Assembly (NCBI GenBank): GCA_027858355.1
Contig: JAQICW010000657.1
Span: 1-10,524 of the forward strand
Direction of reading: 5' to 3'
Source of the DNA: Desulfobacula sp.
Lineage (GTDB): Bacteria; Desulfobacterota; Desulfobacteria; Desulfobacterales; Desulfobacteraceae
Length of the DNA stretch: 10,524 bases
A model generated the notes under the pieces. It ran no database searches, was not told where the DNA came from, and saw only the letters and a list, made by a program, of their open reading frames with translations. Of this stretch, positions 1 to 6,647 are shown piece by piece. Position 1 is the first letter of the stretch. Every line of letters begins with the position of its first letter. Both the position numbers and the translations under genes were made by a program.

Positions 1-977
1 ATGGAAAACTTTCCGGCCGGAACCCCGATGACATGAGGGCAGGGGCAAGGATTGCAGTGGATGAAAAAAAGAAGAGCCCTCTGGATTTTACCCTGTGGAA
101 ACCTGCCAAACCAGGCGAACCTTTCTGGGAAAGCCCCTGGGGCAAGGGAAGACCTGGCTGGCATATCGAGTGTTCAGCCATGAGCTATGAATATCTTGGA
201 GAAAGCTTTGATATCCACGGGGGTGGCAAAGACTTGATTTTTCCTCACCATGAAAACGAGATCGCCCAGAGCGAGGCTGTATTTGGCTGCCAATTTGTCA
301 AATATTGGATTCACAATGGATTTGTGGATATTAACAATGAAAAAATGTCAAAATCCCTGGATAATTTTACCATGATCAAGGAAGTTCTTTCAATATATTC
401 CCCGGAAGTGATCCGCATGTTCCTTCTGTCAAATCATTATAGAAGCCCCATTGATTACAGTGAAGACTCCATGAAAGAAACTTCCATGGGTCTGGACAGG
501 ATTTATTCCTTTCTTGATAGACTTGAAAGCATAGGGTGTAAAGCTGATGTCTCCCAAAAAGGAGAGCTGTGGGATGATTTTTCCTTTGCCATGAATGATG
601 ATTTTAATTCTGCAAAGGCCCTGGGTTCTGTTTTTGAAGCAGTCAAAAAAGGGAACAGACTTATGGATGATATCCATGATAATCCAGGTGATTGTCTTCT
701 GGAAATCTTAAATCTTTTTTATAATGATATTAAAGCCATCTCCAATATCCTGGGAATATTTCTGCTGGACCCTCAATTTTATTTTAAAGCTAAAAAAGAC
801 AAGGGTATGGCAGATATGGCCATTGATCCATCTGAAATTGAAGACTTGATCCAACAGCGGGCAGATGCGCGTAAAAACAAGAATTTTTCAAGGGCTGATG
901 AGATCAGGGATCTTCTTCAAACTAAGAATATAACCCTTGAGGACGGCCAGCAAGGCACCACCTGGCGGTTTGAATAA
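1..977 (+). CDS. cysS: Cysteinyl-tRNA synthetase, C-terminal part (5' end outside window)
   Basis: Cytoplasmic class I aminoacyl-tRNA synthetase that charges tRNA-Cys with cysteine. The frame is open from base 3 (reading GKLSGRNPDD before the first in-window Met at 33), so this is the 3' part of a longer gene: 324 codons are visible, against about 460 residues in E. coli CysS. The HIGH motif lies upstream and is not seen. Visible hallmarks are GWHIEC, with the zinc-ligand Cys at 171-173; the HHENE motif, whose first His (246-248) and last Glu (258-260) match the other zinc ligands; and a perfect KMSKS loop at 342-356. The C-terminal DALR/anticodon region ends in the family-typical ARKNKNFSRADEIRD helix and a GTTWRFE-like end. 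The stop is TAA at 975-977, one base from the convergent glnS stop. Nothing looks broken. Confidence 0.97.
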   Translation, partial: GKLSGRNPDDMRAGARIAVDEKKKSPLDFTLWKPAKPGEPFWESPWGKGRPGWHIECSAMSYEYLGESFDIHGGGKDLIFPHHENEIAQSEAVFGCQFVKYWIHNGFVDINNEKMSKSLDNFTMIKEVLSIYSPEVIRMFLLSNHYRSPIDYSEDSMKETSMGLDRIYSFLDRLESIGCKADVSQKGELWDDFSFAMNDDFNSAKALGSVFEAVKKGNRLMDDIHDNPGDCLLEILNLFYNDIKAISNILGIFLLDPQFYFKAKKDKGMADMAIDPSEIEDLIQQRADARKNKNFSRADEIRDLLQTKNITLEDGQQGTTWRFE

Positions 978-978
978 T

Positions 979-2652
979 TTATTTTTTTGACTGTTTTGCC
1001 CAGACATCCCTTAAGCTCACAGTTCTGTTAAACACTGGTTTTTCTTTGGTGGCATCTTTGGAATCCATGCAAAAGTATCCCAGCCTTTCAAACTGATACG
1101 CAGTTTCAGGCTCAGCATTGATCAGGCTTTTTTCCAGCTTGCAGAACTCAAGCTCTTTCAGGGAATCAGGATTCAGGTTTTCAATAAAATCCTGTTTGTT
1201 CTGTTCCGGGTTCTCATCTTTAAACAAGCGGTCATAGAGCCTTACTTTTGCATCAATGCAATCATTGGCATTGACCCAGTGAATGGTGCCCTTTACTTTT
1301 CTGCCGTCAGGGGCATTCCCGCCCTTTGTTTCAGGATCATAGGTACAGATCAGTTCGATCACATTCCCGGCCTCATCCTTGATAACCTCTTTGCAGGTAA
1401 TAAGATAGGCATATCGCAGCCGGACTTCCCGGCCCGGGCCCAGGCGGAAGAATTTTTTCGGTGGATCTTCCATGAAATCATCCTGCTCCACATAGATTTC
1501 TTTGGAAAAGGTGATGGTTCTTGTTCCCATTTCTTCCTTCTGGGGATGGTTTTTAGCGCTAAGTTCCTCGGTTTGGCCATGGGGATAATTTTTAATGGTA
1601 ATTTTTAATGGTTGCAACACGCCCATGACCCTGGGGGCTTTTTCGTTTAAGTCATCTCTCAGGCAGTTTTCCAGGATTGTCATATCGATGCGGCTTTCTT
1701 TTTTGGAAACGCCGATAATGTCGCAGAAGTTTCTGATGGATTCAGGGGTATATCCTCTTCTTTTCATTCCCTCCAGGGTTGGGAGTCGTGGGTCATCCCA
1801 GCCCTGCACATGGTTTTCCTCCACAAGCCTCTGCAGTTTTCTTTTACTCAAAAGAGTATAATTTATATTCAATCGTGCAAATTCAATCTGCTGGGGATGG
1901 CAGGGGGTTTCAAGTTCATCCAGGGTCCAGTCGTACAAGGGTCTGTGATCTTGAAATTCAAGGCTGCAAAGGGAATGGGTAATACCTTCCAGAGCATCTG
2001 AAAGGCAATGGGTAAAATCATACATGGGATATATGCACCATTGATCTCCTGTCCTGGGATGGGAGGCTTTTTTCACCCTGTAGATGATGGGATCGCGAAG
2101 GTTGATATTTGGGGATGCCATATCGATTTTTGCCCTTAGGGTGTGTTCTCCCTCGTCAAATTCACCGCTTTTCATCCTGGTAAAAAGATCCAGGTTTTCC
2201 TCAACAGTTCTTTCCCTGTAGGGACTGTCTTTTCCTGGTTCAGTTAAAGTGCCCCTGTATTTTCTGATGTCCTCTGGGCTGAGGCTGCACACATAGGCTT
2301 TCCCCTTTTTAATCAATTCAACGGCAAATGCATGGAGTTTTTCAAAATAGTCGGATGCAAATAAAGGGGTTCCAAATTCAAATCCCAGCCAGTTGACCGT
2401 GGATTTAATGGAATCAATATAGATTTGTTTTTCTTTTGCCGGGTTGGAGTCGTCAAATCTTAAATTACAGGTGCCATTAAATTTATGGGCCATATTGAAA
2501 TTCAGACAAATGGATTTTGCATGGCCGATATGAATATATCCATTGGGCTCAGGCGGAAAACGCGTGATAACCTTTCCTTTGTTTTTATTGTTTTCTATAT
2601 CTTTAATAATAATTGATTCAATAAAATGCCCTTTTTTATTATCTGTTTCCAT
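979..2652 (-). CDS. glnS: Glutaminyl-tRNA synthetase
   Basis: Class I synthetase that joins glutamine to tRNA-Gln in the cytoplasm. The 557-residue length matches E. coli GlnS (about 554). The N-terminal catalytic domain has PPEPNGYIHIGHAKS with HIGH at residues 41-44 (bases 2521-2532), the LRFDDSNP segment, and the KMSKS-equivalent LSKRK at residues 268-272, followed by a GWDDPRLPT segment. The C-terminal half carries the two beta-barrel anticodon-binding domains, with DGRKVKGTIHWV, VRLYDRLF and the terminal EKPVFNRTVSLRDVWAK signature. The start ATG is preceded by AAGGAT about 10 bases upstream on the coding strand, a moderate ribosome binding site. A dedicated GlnS suggests the host charges tRNA-Gln directly rather than only through the GatCAB amidotransferase route. 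It lies downstream of the transporter gene on the same strand but 104 bases away, so it may have its own promoter. Confidence 0.97.
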   Translation of the reverse strand: METDNKKGHFIESIIIKDIENNKNKGKVITRFPPEPNGYIHIGHAKSICLNFNMAHKFNGTCNLRFDDSNPAKEKQIYIDSIKSTVNWLGFEFGTPLFASDYFEKLHAFAVELIKKGKAYVCSLSPEDIRKYRGTLTEPGKDSPYRERTVEENLDLFTRMKSGEFDEGEHTLRAKIDMASPNINLRDPIIYRVKKASHPRTGDQWCIYPMYDFTHCLSDALEGITHSLCSLEFQDHRPLYDWTLDELETPCHPQQIEFARLNINYTLLSKRKLQRLVEENHVQGWDDPRLPTLEGMKRRGYTPESIRNFCDIIGVSKKESRIDMTILENCLRDDLNEKAPRVMGVLQPLKITIKNYPHGQTEELSAKNHPQKEEMGTRTITFSKEIYVEQDDFMEDPPKKFFRLGPGREVRLRYAYLITCKEVIKDEAGNVIELICTYDPETKGGNAPDGRKVKGTIHWVNANDCIDAKVRLYDRLFKDENPEQNKQDFIENLNPDSLKELEFCKLEKSLINAEPETAYQFERLGYFCMDSKDATKEKPVFNRTVSLRDVWAKQSKK

Positions 2653-2756
2653 GTATTTTTGTATCCTTGATGTTATTTTTTAATATAGATTTTCTATTTA
2701 CCACAAATTTTATTTATCAGGCAAATACTAATAATTTTCTTTTGATAAACTTTATC
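2653..2756. other. AT-rich gap between transporter and glnS
   Basis: These 104 very AT-rich bases lie downstream of the transporter stop and upstream of glnS on the - strand. A perfect short palindrome, GATAAA-C-TTTATC (2744-2756), touches the transporter stop codon. It has too small a loop and no following T-run on the - strand, so it is not a convincing terminator. A glnS promoter is expected here, but I could not find a -35/-10 pair with good spacing. Confidence 0.5.
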
Positions 2757-4016
2757 TCATACGCTTTTGTTTCTAATCAGCGGTTTCAGTGAAGCGGTCA
2801 GGAAAATGGCAATGATGCACAGTGCTGTCAGGATTAAAAAAACGATTTTATAGCTATGGGTCACATCAAATATATATCCTGCCATAAAAGGACCAATGGC
2901 GCCGCCAATGGTGCTGGAAAAAATGACAATCCCGTAAAGAAGACCATGAGTCCTTGTCCCGAACTGCCTTGCAATCAAAGGTGAAACTAAGGAAAAAAAC
3001 CCGCCATGGGCAAACCCGTATATTATGGCGAACAAATAAAACATCCATAAGGTTTTGGCTATCTGTAGCCAACTAAGCGCGGTTAATAGAAACAAGAGGC
3101 AGATAAGCAATGCTTGTTTCTCTCCGATTTTGTCTCCGGCCCCACCCATTAGAAATCTTCCAGAAATGCTCACTCCGCCAACTGTGGCAAGAACCCCGGC
3201 CGCAACTGCCGTTGGGATGCCAAGATCAATGGCGTGCTGAACAATGTGTATCAGGATGGTGTAGACACAGACGAGGATGATAAAATAGATGGCACAAATT
3301 GTCCATAATTGTCTGGTGCGGATGGCTTGTTGAAAGGTCAATCCTTCTTCTGTTTTATTTAATTTCCCCGATGTATGGGGGTTTTCATTGTCAATGAATT
3401 GTGCTTTCTGGATGGGGTCTCGCACCAGAAACTGGGCAAGAAATATGACAGATACTAGAATAATAACTGCTAACATAGTAAATGAGGTGCGCCACCCATA
3501 ACCTTTTAAAAGCCATGTGATGAAAAAAGGCATGATAACCATTCCAACCCCGGTACCCACTTTGATGATACCGCCCATCATACCCCGTTTTTTTTTAAAC
3601 CATCTTGCTACAGTTGACATAGGGATAACATCTATACCGCCGAGCCCAATACCGACAACCAGTCCATAGAACAGGTATAGCTGCCAGATAGAATTAACTT
3701 TTGCCATCAGCAAGAACCCTGTTCCAAGGAAGATGCCACAGGCACTCATGATAAGCTTTGGCCCAAACCTGTCGTTCCGGTTTCCCAGGAGCATACTGGA
3801 TAAACCATGCACCAGGAAACATAATGAGGCCGCGCCTGAGATGGTTGCTCTTGACCAGTTGAATTCATTTATTAAAGGGGTAAAAAATATACCGAAGCTA
3901 TTGCTGATCCCCCAGACAATGGCCTGGATAAAAAAGGAAGCCAGGATGATGGTGTAGCCATAAAAAAAGGGTTGTTTTTTAATTTCTACCAATGGTGATG
4001 TCTTGTTTTTATTCAT
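2757..4016 (-). CDS. Major facilitator superfamily transporter (monocarboxylate / oxalate-formate type)
   Basis: Inner-membrane secondary transporter of 419 residues with a 12-helix pattern in two six-helix halves, joined by a hydrophilic central loop at about residues 200-232. The first-half motif A is GNRNDRFGPK (residues 78-87), between helices 2 and 3, and a degenerate copy GGAGDKIGEK lies at 291-300 in the second half. The N-terminal opening (FFYGYTIILASFF...GISNSFGIFFTPL) and the FxWSRATISGAASL segment resemble the monocarboxylate-porter and oxalate/formate-antiporter branch, whose members move small carboxylates. The substrate cannot be read from the sequence. The start ATG has only a weak Shine-Dalgarno (AGG about 8 bases upstream). 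It is transcribed away from the stress-type operon, and the shared 151-base region holds an inverted repeat that could affect both directions. Family assignment is firm; subfamily is likely. Confidence 0.9.
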   Translation of the reverse strand: MNKNKTSPLVEIKKQPFFYGYTIILASFFIQAIVWGISNSFGIFFTPLINEFNWSRATISGAASLCFLVHGLSSMLLGNRNDRFGPKLIMSACGIFLGTGFLLMAKVNSIWQLYLFYGLVVGIGLGGIDVIPMSTVARWFKKKRGMMGGIIKVGTGVGMVIMPFFITWLLKGYGWRTSFTMLAVIILVSVIFLAQFLVRDPIQKAQFIDNENPHTSGKLNKTEEGLTFQQAIRTRQLWTICAIYFIILVCVYTILIHIVQHAIDLGIPTAVAAGVLATVGGVSISGRFLMGGAGDKIGEKQALLICLLFLLTALSWLQIAKTLWMFYLFAIIYGFAHGGFFSLVSPLIARQFGTRTHGLLYGIVIFSSTIGGAIGPFMAGYIFDVTHSYKIVFLILTALCIIAIFLTASLKPLIRNKSV

Positions 4017-4043
4017 GATTACCTATCTATTACCTTGTTCCTT

Positions 4044-4059
4044 TCTTGATTTTTCAAGA
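4044..4059. repeat. Short inverted repeat TCTTGA-N4-TCAAGA
   Basis: A perfect 6-base inverted repeat with a TTTT centre, 28 to 43 bases upstream of the transporter start. It could be a protein-binding site or a small hairpin in the transporter leader RNA. It may be chance in AT-rich DNA. Confidence 0.3.
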
Positions 4060-4074
4060 CACCCCATATAAAGT

Positions 4075-4103
4075 GTTACAAGTTTTAACCTTGTAAATAT
4101 AAA
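4075..4103 (+). promoter_or_regulatory. Candidate sigma-70-like promoter of the 4168-10524 operon
   Basis: GTTACA (4075-4080, four of six matches to TTGACA), a 17-base spacer, then TATAAA (4098-4103, five of six matches to TATAAT). This is the best-spaced pair I found in the divergent region. Initiation would be near 4110, giving a leader of about 58 bases before the ATG at 4168. A weaker alternative is TTGTAA (4091-4096), N16, TATTTT (4113-4118). This is a consensus match only, in AT-rich DNA where chance matches are common. Confidence 0.4.
4076..4096. promoter_or_regulatory. Candidate operator: perfect dyad TTACAAG-N7-CTTGTAA
   Basis: A perfect inverted repeat with 7-base arms and a 7-base centre, 21 bases in all, typical of a site for a dimeric helix-turn-helix regulator. 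It covers most of the -35 box and the spacer of the promoter proposed at 4075-4103, which suits repression. The right-hand half-site with its flank, ACCTTGT, recurs at 4032-4038 close to the transporter start, so the same protein might also bind there. No regulator gene lies in the window. Binding is inferred from symmetry and position alone. Confidence 0.4.
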
Positions 4104-4167
4104 GTTTTGCATTATTTTTTTATGAAAATAGTGTTGGTATGAATACATTAAACCAAGGAGCAACACA

Positions 4168-4692
4168 ATGACAATGATCATTGCTACAGCAATTTTTCTT
4201 ATTGCTATTATCGGCTTTGCCATTTATATGAAAAAGAATAAAGCCAGGGACTCTGAATCAAAATACAGTGAATCCTCTTCTTTCGCCCCTAAGGCTGAGA
4301 TATCTCCTGATCAGGAGTACAAAACCATCCTGGATTCTTTATTAAAGTTGAATATTATGCTGAGAAAAGACCATGATTTTCCCCTGGAAATGACTGGGGA
4401 AATAGAAGCCATTATTGATGATCTTATGGTGATCACACCTTCCATGATGGAAAGATATCCCGGCGAGACCCTGACCTATGAAATTAAAAAAATCGGCAGG
4501 GAGCATCTTTACAAAACTGTTAAGGAATACCTTGATTTGTCATCAGACAGCCGGAAAAATCAGTTTGACATGTTTAAAAAAACCATAGAAAGTCTGCATG
4601 AGGTCTCCAACCGGTCCAGGGATATTGTTGAGAAAAATGAGACCGCAGAATTTAAGACCATGGCAAATTTTCTTGCTGGCAAATTTTCATAA
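4168..4692 (+). CDS. Membrane-anchored small protein, XpaC-like partner of TelA
   Basis: First gene of the operon, 174 residues. An N-terminal transmembrane helix (about residues 2-20) is followed by a KKNK stop-transfer stretch, so the remaining 150 residues probably face the cytoplasm. A polar linker (about 25-50) leads to an alpha-helical domain with an 'IDDLMVITPSMMERYPGE' stretch, a 'HLYKTVKEYLDL' helix and a C-terminal helix near 'RDIVEKNETAEFKTMANFL'. This order resembles the XpaC family (helix, Pro, Y..L..K.Y, then late acidic helix), which commonly sits beside TelA in Bacillus and other bacteria. The match is by eye and weak, but the position directly before a TelA gene supports it. 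AAGGAG at 4155-4160, seven bases upstream, selects this ATG over the ATG at 4174. The gap to the next gene is 43 bases. No enzymatic residues are evident. Confidence 0.6.
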   Translation: MTMIIATAIFLIAIIGFAIYMKKNKARDSESKYSESSSFAPKAEISPDQEYKTILDSLLKLNIMLRKDHDFPLEMTGEIEAIIDDLMVITPSMMERYPGETLTYEIKKIGREHLYKTVKEYLDLSSDSRKNQFDMFKKTIESLHEVSNRSRDIVEKNETAEFKTMANFLAGKFS

Positions 4693-4735
4693 AAAAATAA
4701 ACGTATTAAAAATAATGTCTTTTTAGGAGGATAAC

Positions 4736-5968
4736 ATGAATGATGTGGCGCAAGACCTTCAAAGTGTTGGTCAACAGGCAAAAGCCCCAGTCCTTGCCGA
4801 AGTAACCCAGGTTTCGGGGCAGGGAGCCTTAACCCCGGTCCAGTCCCCTTCCAATCTTGAACCTGTGCAACCTAAGCACCTGGCTGTTGAAGATATACAG
4901 GCCATTGAAGCCCAGGCCATTGAATTTATTGAAAAAATAAAAGCTGATCCCACTGACTGGCAACTTGGCAATTTTGTTTTCGGCCTGGGCAAGGAAATTA
5001 TGGACGAGACCCAGGCCCAGGTGACTCTTTATGACCGTAAAATGGGCAATGTACTTAAAAGTGTTGCTGCTGATGACTCTTCTCCTGTGGGGAAAAATAT
5101 TCTGGCCATTAAAATGGAGCTGGACAAGGTAAACCCCACCATGGTGGCAAGAGCTGAGATGTCCTTTCCTAAAAAAATGTTTGGTCTGTTCACAAAGACA
5201 GTTAGCCGGTTGCCCAAAGGAGATGAGATACTTAAGATCATCGCAGAGCGGAGGGAAACAGTTAATTCAACCATTGACGGTATCCGAGATCATTTAAGGA
5301 ATGAAGCTGATCAGGTGGCCTTTGATGCATCAGAACTTTCCACCATTTGTGATTCTTTAAAAGAGATCCAGCCAAGACTCCAGGAACAAATCTTTCTGGG
5401 ACAGATCATCTGGCAGAAGCTGATGGATCACTTGGCAACAATTGAAGACCCGAGAAACAAAGAAGCCCTGACCACACTGACCAGTGACCTTGCCATGGCT
5501 GTGGTGGATCTCCAGACCATTGACAACTCAAATCTCCAGACACGGTTTGGCGGAGAGATGATGGTGAGAAATTCCCACCTGGTCAGAAGGCTGGTCCAGA
5601 GGACTGACATGATTCTTTCAACGGCTGTTAAAAATGCCCTGGCTGTAAGGGTTGCCGCTGAGCAGCAGATGGAGACAATGCAACACCTGGATATGGTTCA
5701 GAAGGCTGCTGCCGAGACCATGAAAGACACTGCCAAAGTCATTGGCAACGCCGCCATCAAAGGAGCAAAAATGAGCCAGAGCATGACTGTAAATATTGAA
5801 GCTCTTGAAGAAGCGTGTCAAACCTATGAACAGGCATTTGAAACCTATGCTCTGATTTCACAGGAAACCATTAATATTGCATCCCAGAGTTCCAATGCTC
5901 TCGGGAAAATGAACGACCGATTCCGGGCAAGAACCGATGCATTAACAGCAAGACGTGCTGACGCATAA
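4736..5968 (+). CDS. TelA/KlaA-family (toxic anion resistance) protein
   Basis: 410 residues, soluble and largely alpha-helical with coiled-coil character, close to the usual 360-400 of the family. A flexible, Pro/Gln-rich N-terminus (1-45) precedes the conserved helical body. Recognisable family features are the 'ELDKVNPTMVARAE' segment (127-141), the 'FPKKMFGLFTKTVSRLPKGDEILK' block (144-167), a long helix 'LRNEADQVAFDASELSTI' (187-204), and the C-terminal 'STAVKNALAVRVAAEQQ' helix (295-311) typical of the TelA core. The family is named from plasmid tellurite-resistance loci, but most chromosomal members have no proven tellurite role and are linked to envelope stress. The strong Shine-Dalgarno AGGAGG (4725-4730), five bases before the ATG, fixes the start. 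Pairing with the preceding membrane protein suggests a two-component membrane-proximal complex. Biochemical function is unknown. Confidence 0.85.
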   Translation: MNDVAQDLQSVGQQAKAPVLAEVTQVSGQGALTPVQSPSNLEPVQPKHLAVEDIQAIEAQAIEFIEKIKADPTDWQLGNFVFGLGKEIMDETQAQVTLYDRKMGNVLKSVAADDSSPVGKNILAIKMELDKVNPTMVARAEMSFPKKMFGLFTKTVSRLPKGDEILKIIAERRETVNSTIDGIRDHLRNEADQVAFDASELSTICDSLKEIQPRLQEQIFLGQIIWQKLMDHLATIEDPRNKEALTTLTSDLAMAVVDLQTIDNSNLQTRFGGEMMVRNSHLVRRLVQRTDMILSTAVKNALAVRVAAEQQMETMQHLDMVQKAAAETMKDTAKVIGNAAIKGAKMSQSMTVNIEALEEACQTYEQAFETYALISQETINIASQSSNALGKMNDRFRARTDALTARRADA

Positions 5969-6012
5969 GCCAAAACACATAAATCTGCCTGTTTTAAATT
6001 TGGAGGTATTCC

Positions 6013-6645
6013 ATGCTTGATATTGCAACACAAAAATCTTTTCAGGAAAGATTAAGTGCCATAAGAACCCTTAAAAAAGAAGATCTTGTTTCCAGACAAG
6101 AAAAGACGTTATTGAGTATAAAAGATGCCGCCAGCAATTCATTTTTTGAATATCTTGGCAACACCTATTTTGTAAAAAGCTTAAATAAATACGAAGAGAC
6201 CTCTGATGATTTTAAAAACAAAAAAGGGTATTTTATTTATGAATTGACCTGTCTTTGCCTTGAAATCGGACAAGTTGTTAATTTTGAGTGGGAATTCGAT
6301 GATGAGCTTGAAGTTTCCATGACCCTTGAGCGATTTTCATTCAGGAATTTAAAAGATGATGCAGGAGAGTCCATAGATGAAGATGATCTGGACCAGATTG
6401 CCGATGACAAAGACGTGGTCGTGATCAATGGCGAGAAATTCTGGTATGACGATGACTGGGCCTCAGTTTATTATAGGGGGACAAAGCAAGAAAAAGTCTA
6501 TATGTATGAATTTGAAAATGAAGCCCAAACTAAATTTCTCACCATTGAGGAATGGTCAGGATCAGGCAAGGATGAATACCAGATTTATACCTCAAGCCCT
6601 GTTAACCCGGATAGTATTAACATCATCAGCAAAGGAGACCTTTAA
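6013..6645 (+). CDS. Acidic soluble protein, possibly DUF4178-like
   Basis: 210 residues, strongly acidic, with no signal peptide or membrane segment, so probably cytoplasmic. The first 40 residues are helical and charged. The rest looks beta-rich, with repeated aromatic and acidic motifs: 'FFEYLGNTYFVKS' (44-56), 'FEWEFDDELEVSMTLERF' (91-108), an acidic loop 'DEDDLDQIADD' (122-132), 'FWYDDDWASVYYR' (143-155), 'YMYEFENE' (163-170) and 'FLTIEEW' (175-181). These E-W-E and L-T-I-E-E-W patterns, and the neighbouring double DUF350 and aminopropyltransferase genes, make a DUF4178-type domain my best guess; DUF2491 (YjfK-like) is the alternative. I do not recognise it firmly. GGAGG at 6002-6006 sets the start. 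Its stop (6643-6645) is two bases from the next ATG, so the pair is probably translationally coupled. Confidence 0.6.
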   Translation: MLDIATQKSFQERLSAIRTLKKEDLVSRQEKTLLSIKDAASNSFFEYLGNTYFVKSLNKYEETSDDFKNKKGYFIYELTCLCLEIGQVVNFEWEFDDELEVSMTLERFSFRNLKDDAGESIDEDDLDQIADDKDVVVINGEKFWYDDDWASVYYRGTKQEKVYMYEFENEAQTKFLTIEEWSGSGKDEYQIYTSSPVNPDSINIISKGDL

Positions 6646-6647
6646 GG

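Noticed and set aside
33..977. cysS starting at the ATG at 33
   Set aside because: The conserved GKLSGRNPDD reading continues upstream to the window edge, and the HIGH-containing N-terminus is missing, so 33 is an internal Met.
945..990. GCCAG...CTGGC stem followed by a T-run as a terminator of cysS
   Set aside because: The stem is only 5 bp with an 11-base loop, and the T-run begins more than ten bases after it; it does not look like a working intrinsic terminator.
1279..1982. Several open frames on the + strand across glnS
   Set aside because: They lie opposite a clearly conserved, complete glnS and encode no recognisable domain; they are shadow frames.
2744..2756. GATAAA-C-TTTATC palindrome as terminator of the transporter gene
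   Set aside because: It has a weak AT-only stem, a one-base centre and no T-run on the - strand side.
4075..4103. MerR-type promoter with a dyad between -35 and -10
   Set aside because: The spacer is 17 bases, not the 19-20 of MerR targets, and the dyad includes the -35 box, so simple repression fits better.
4736..5968. Reading the TelA gene as proof of a tellurite-resistance island
   Set aside because: No terB, terC, terD, terZ or other tellurite genes are present; chromosomal TelA proteins are widespread without that role.
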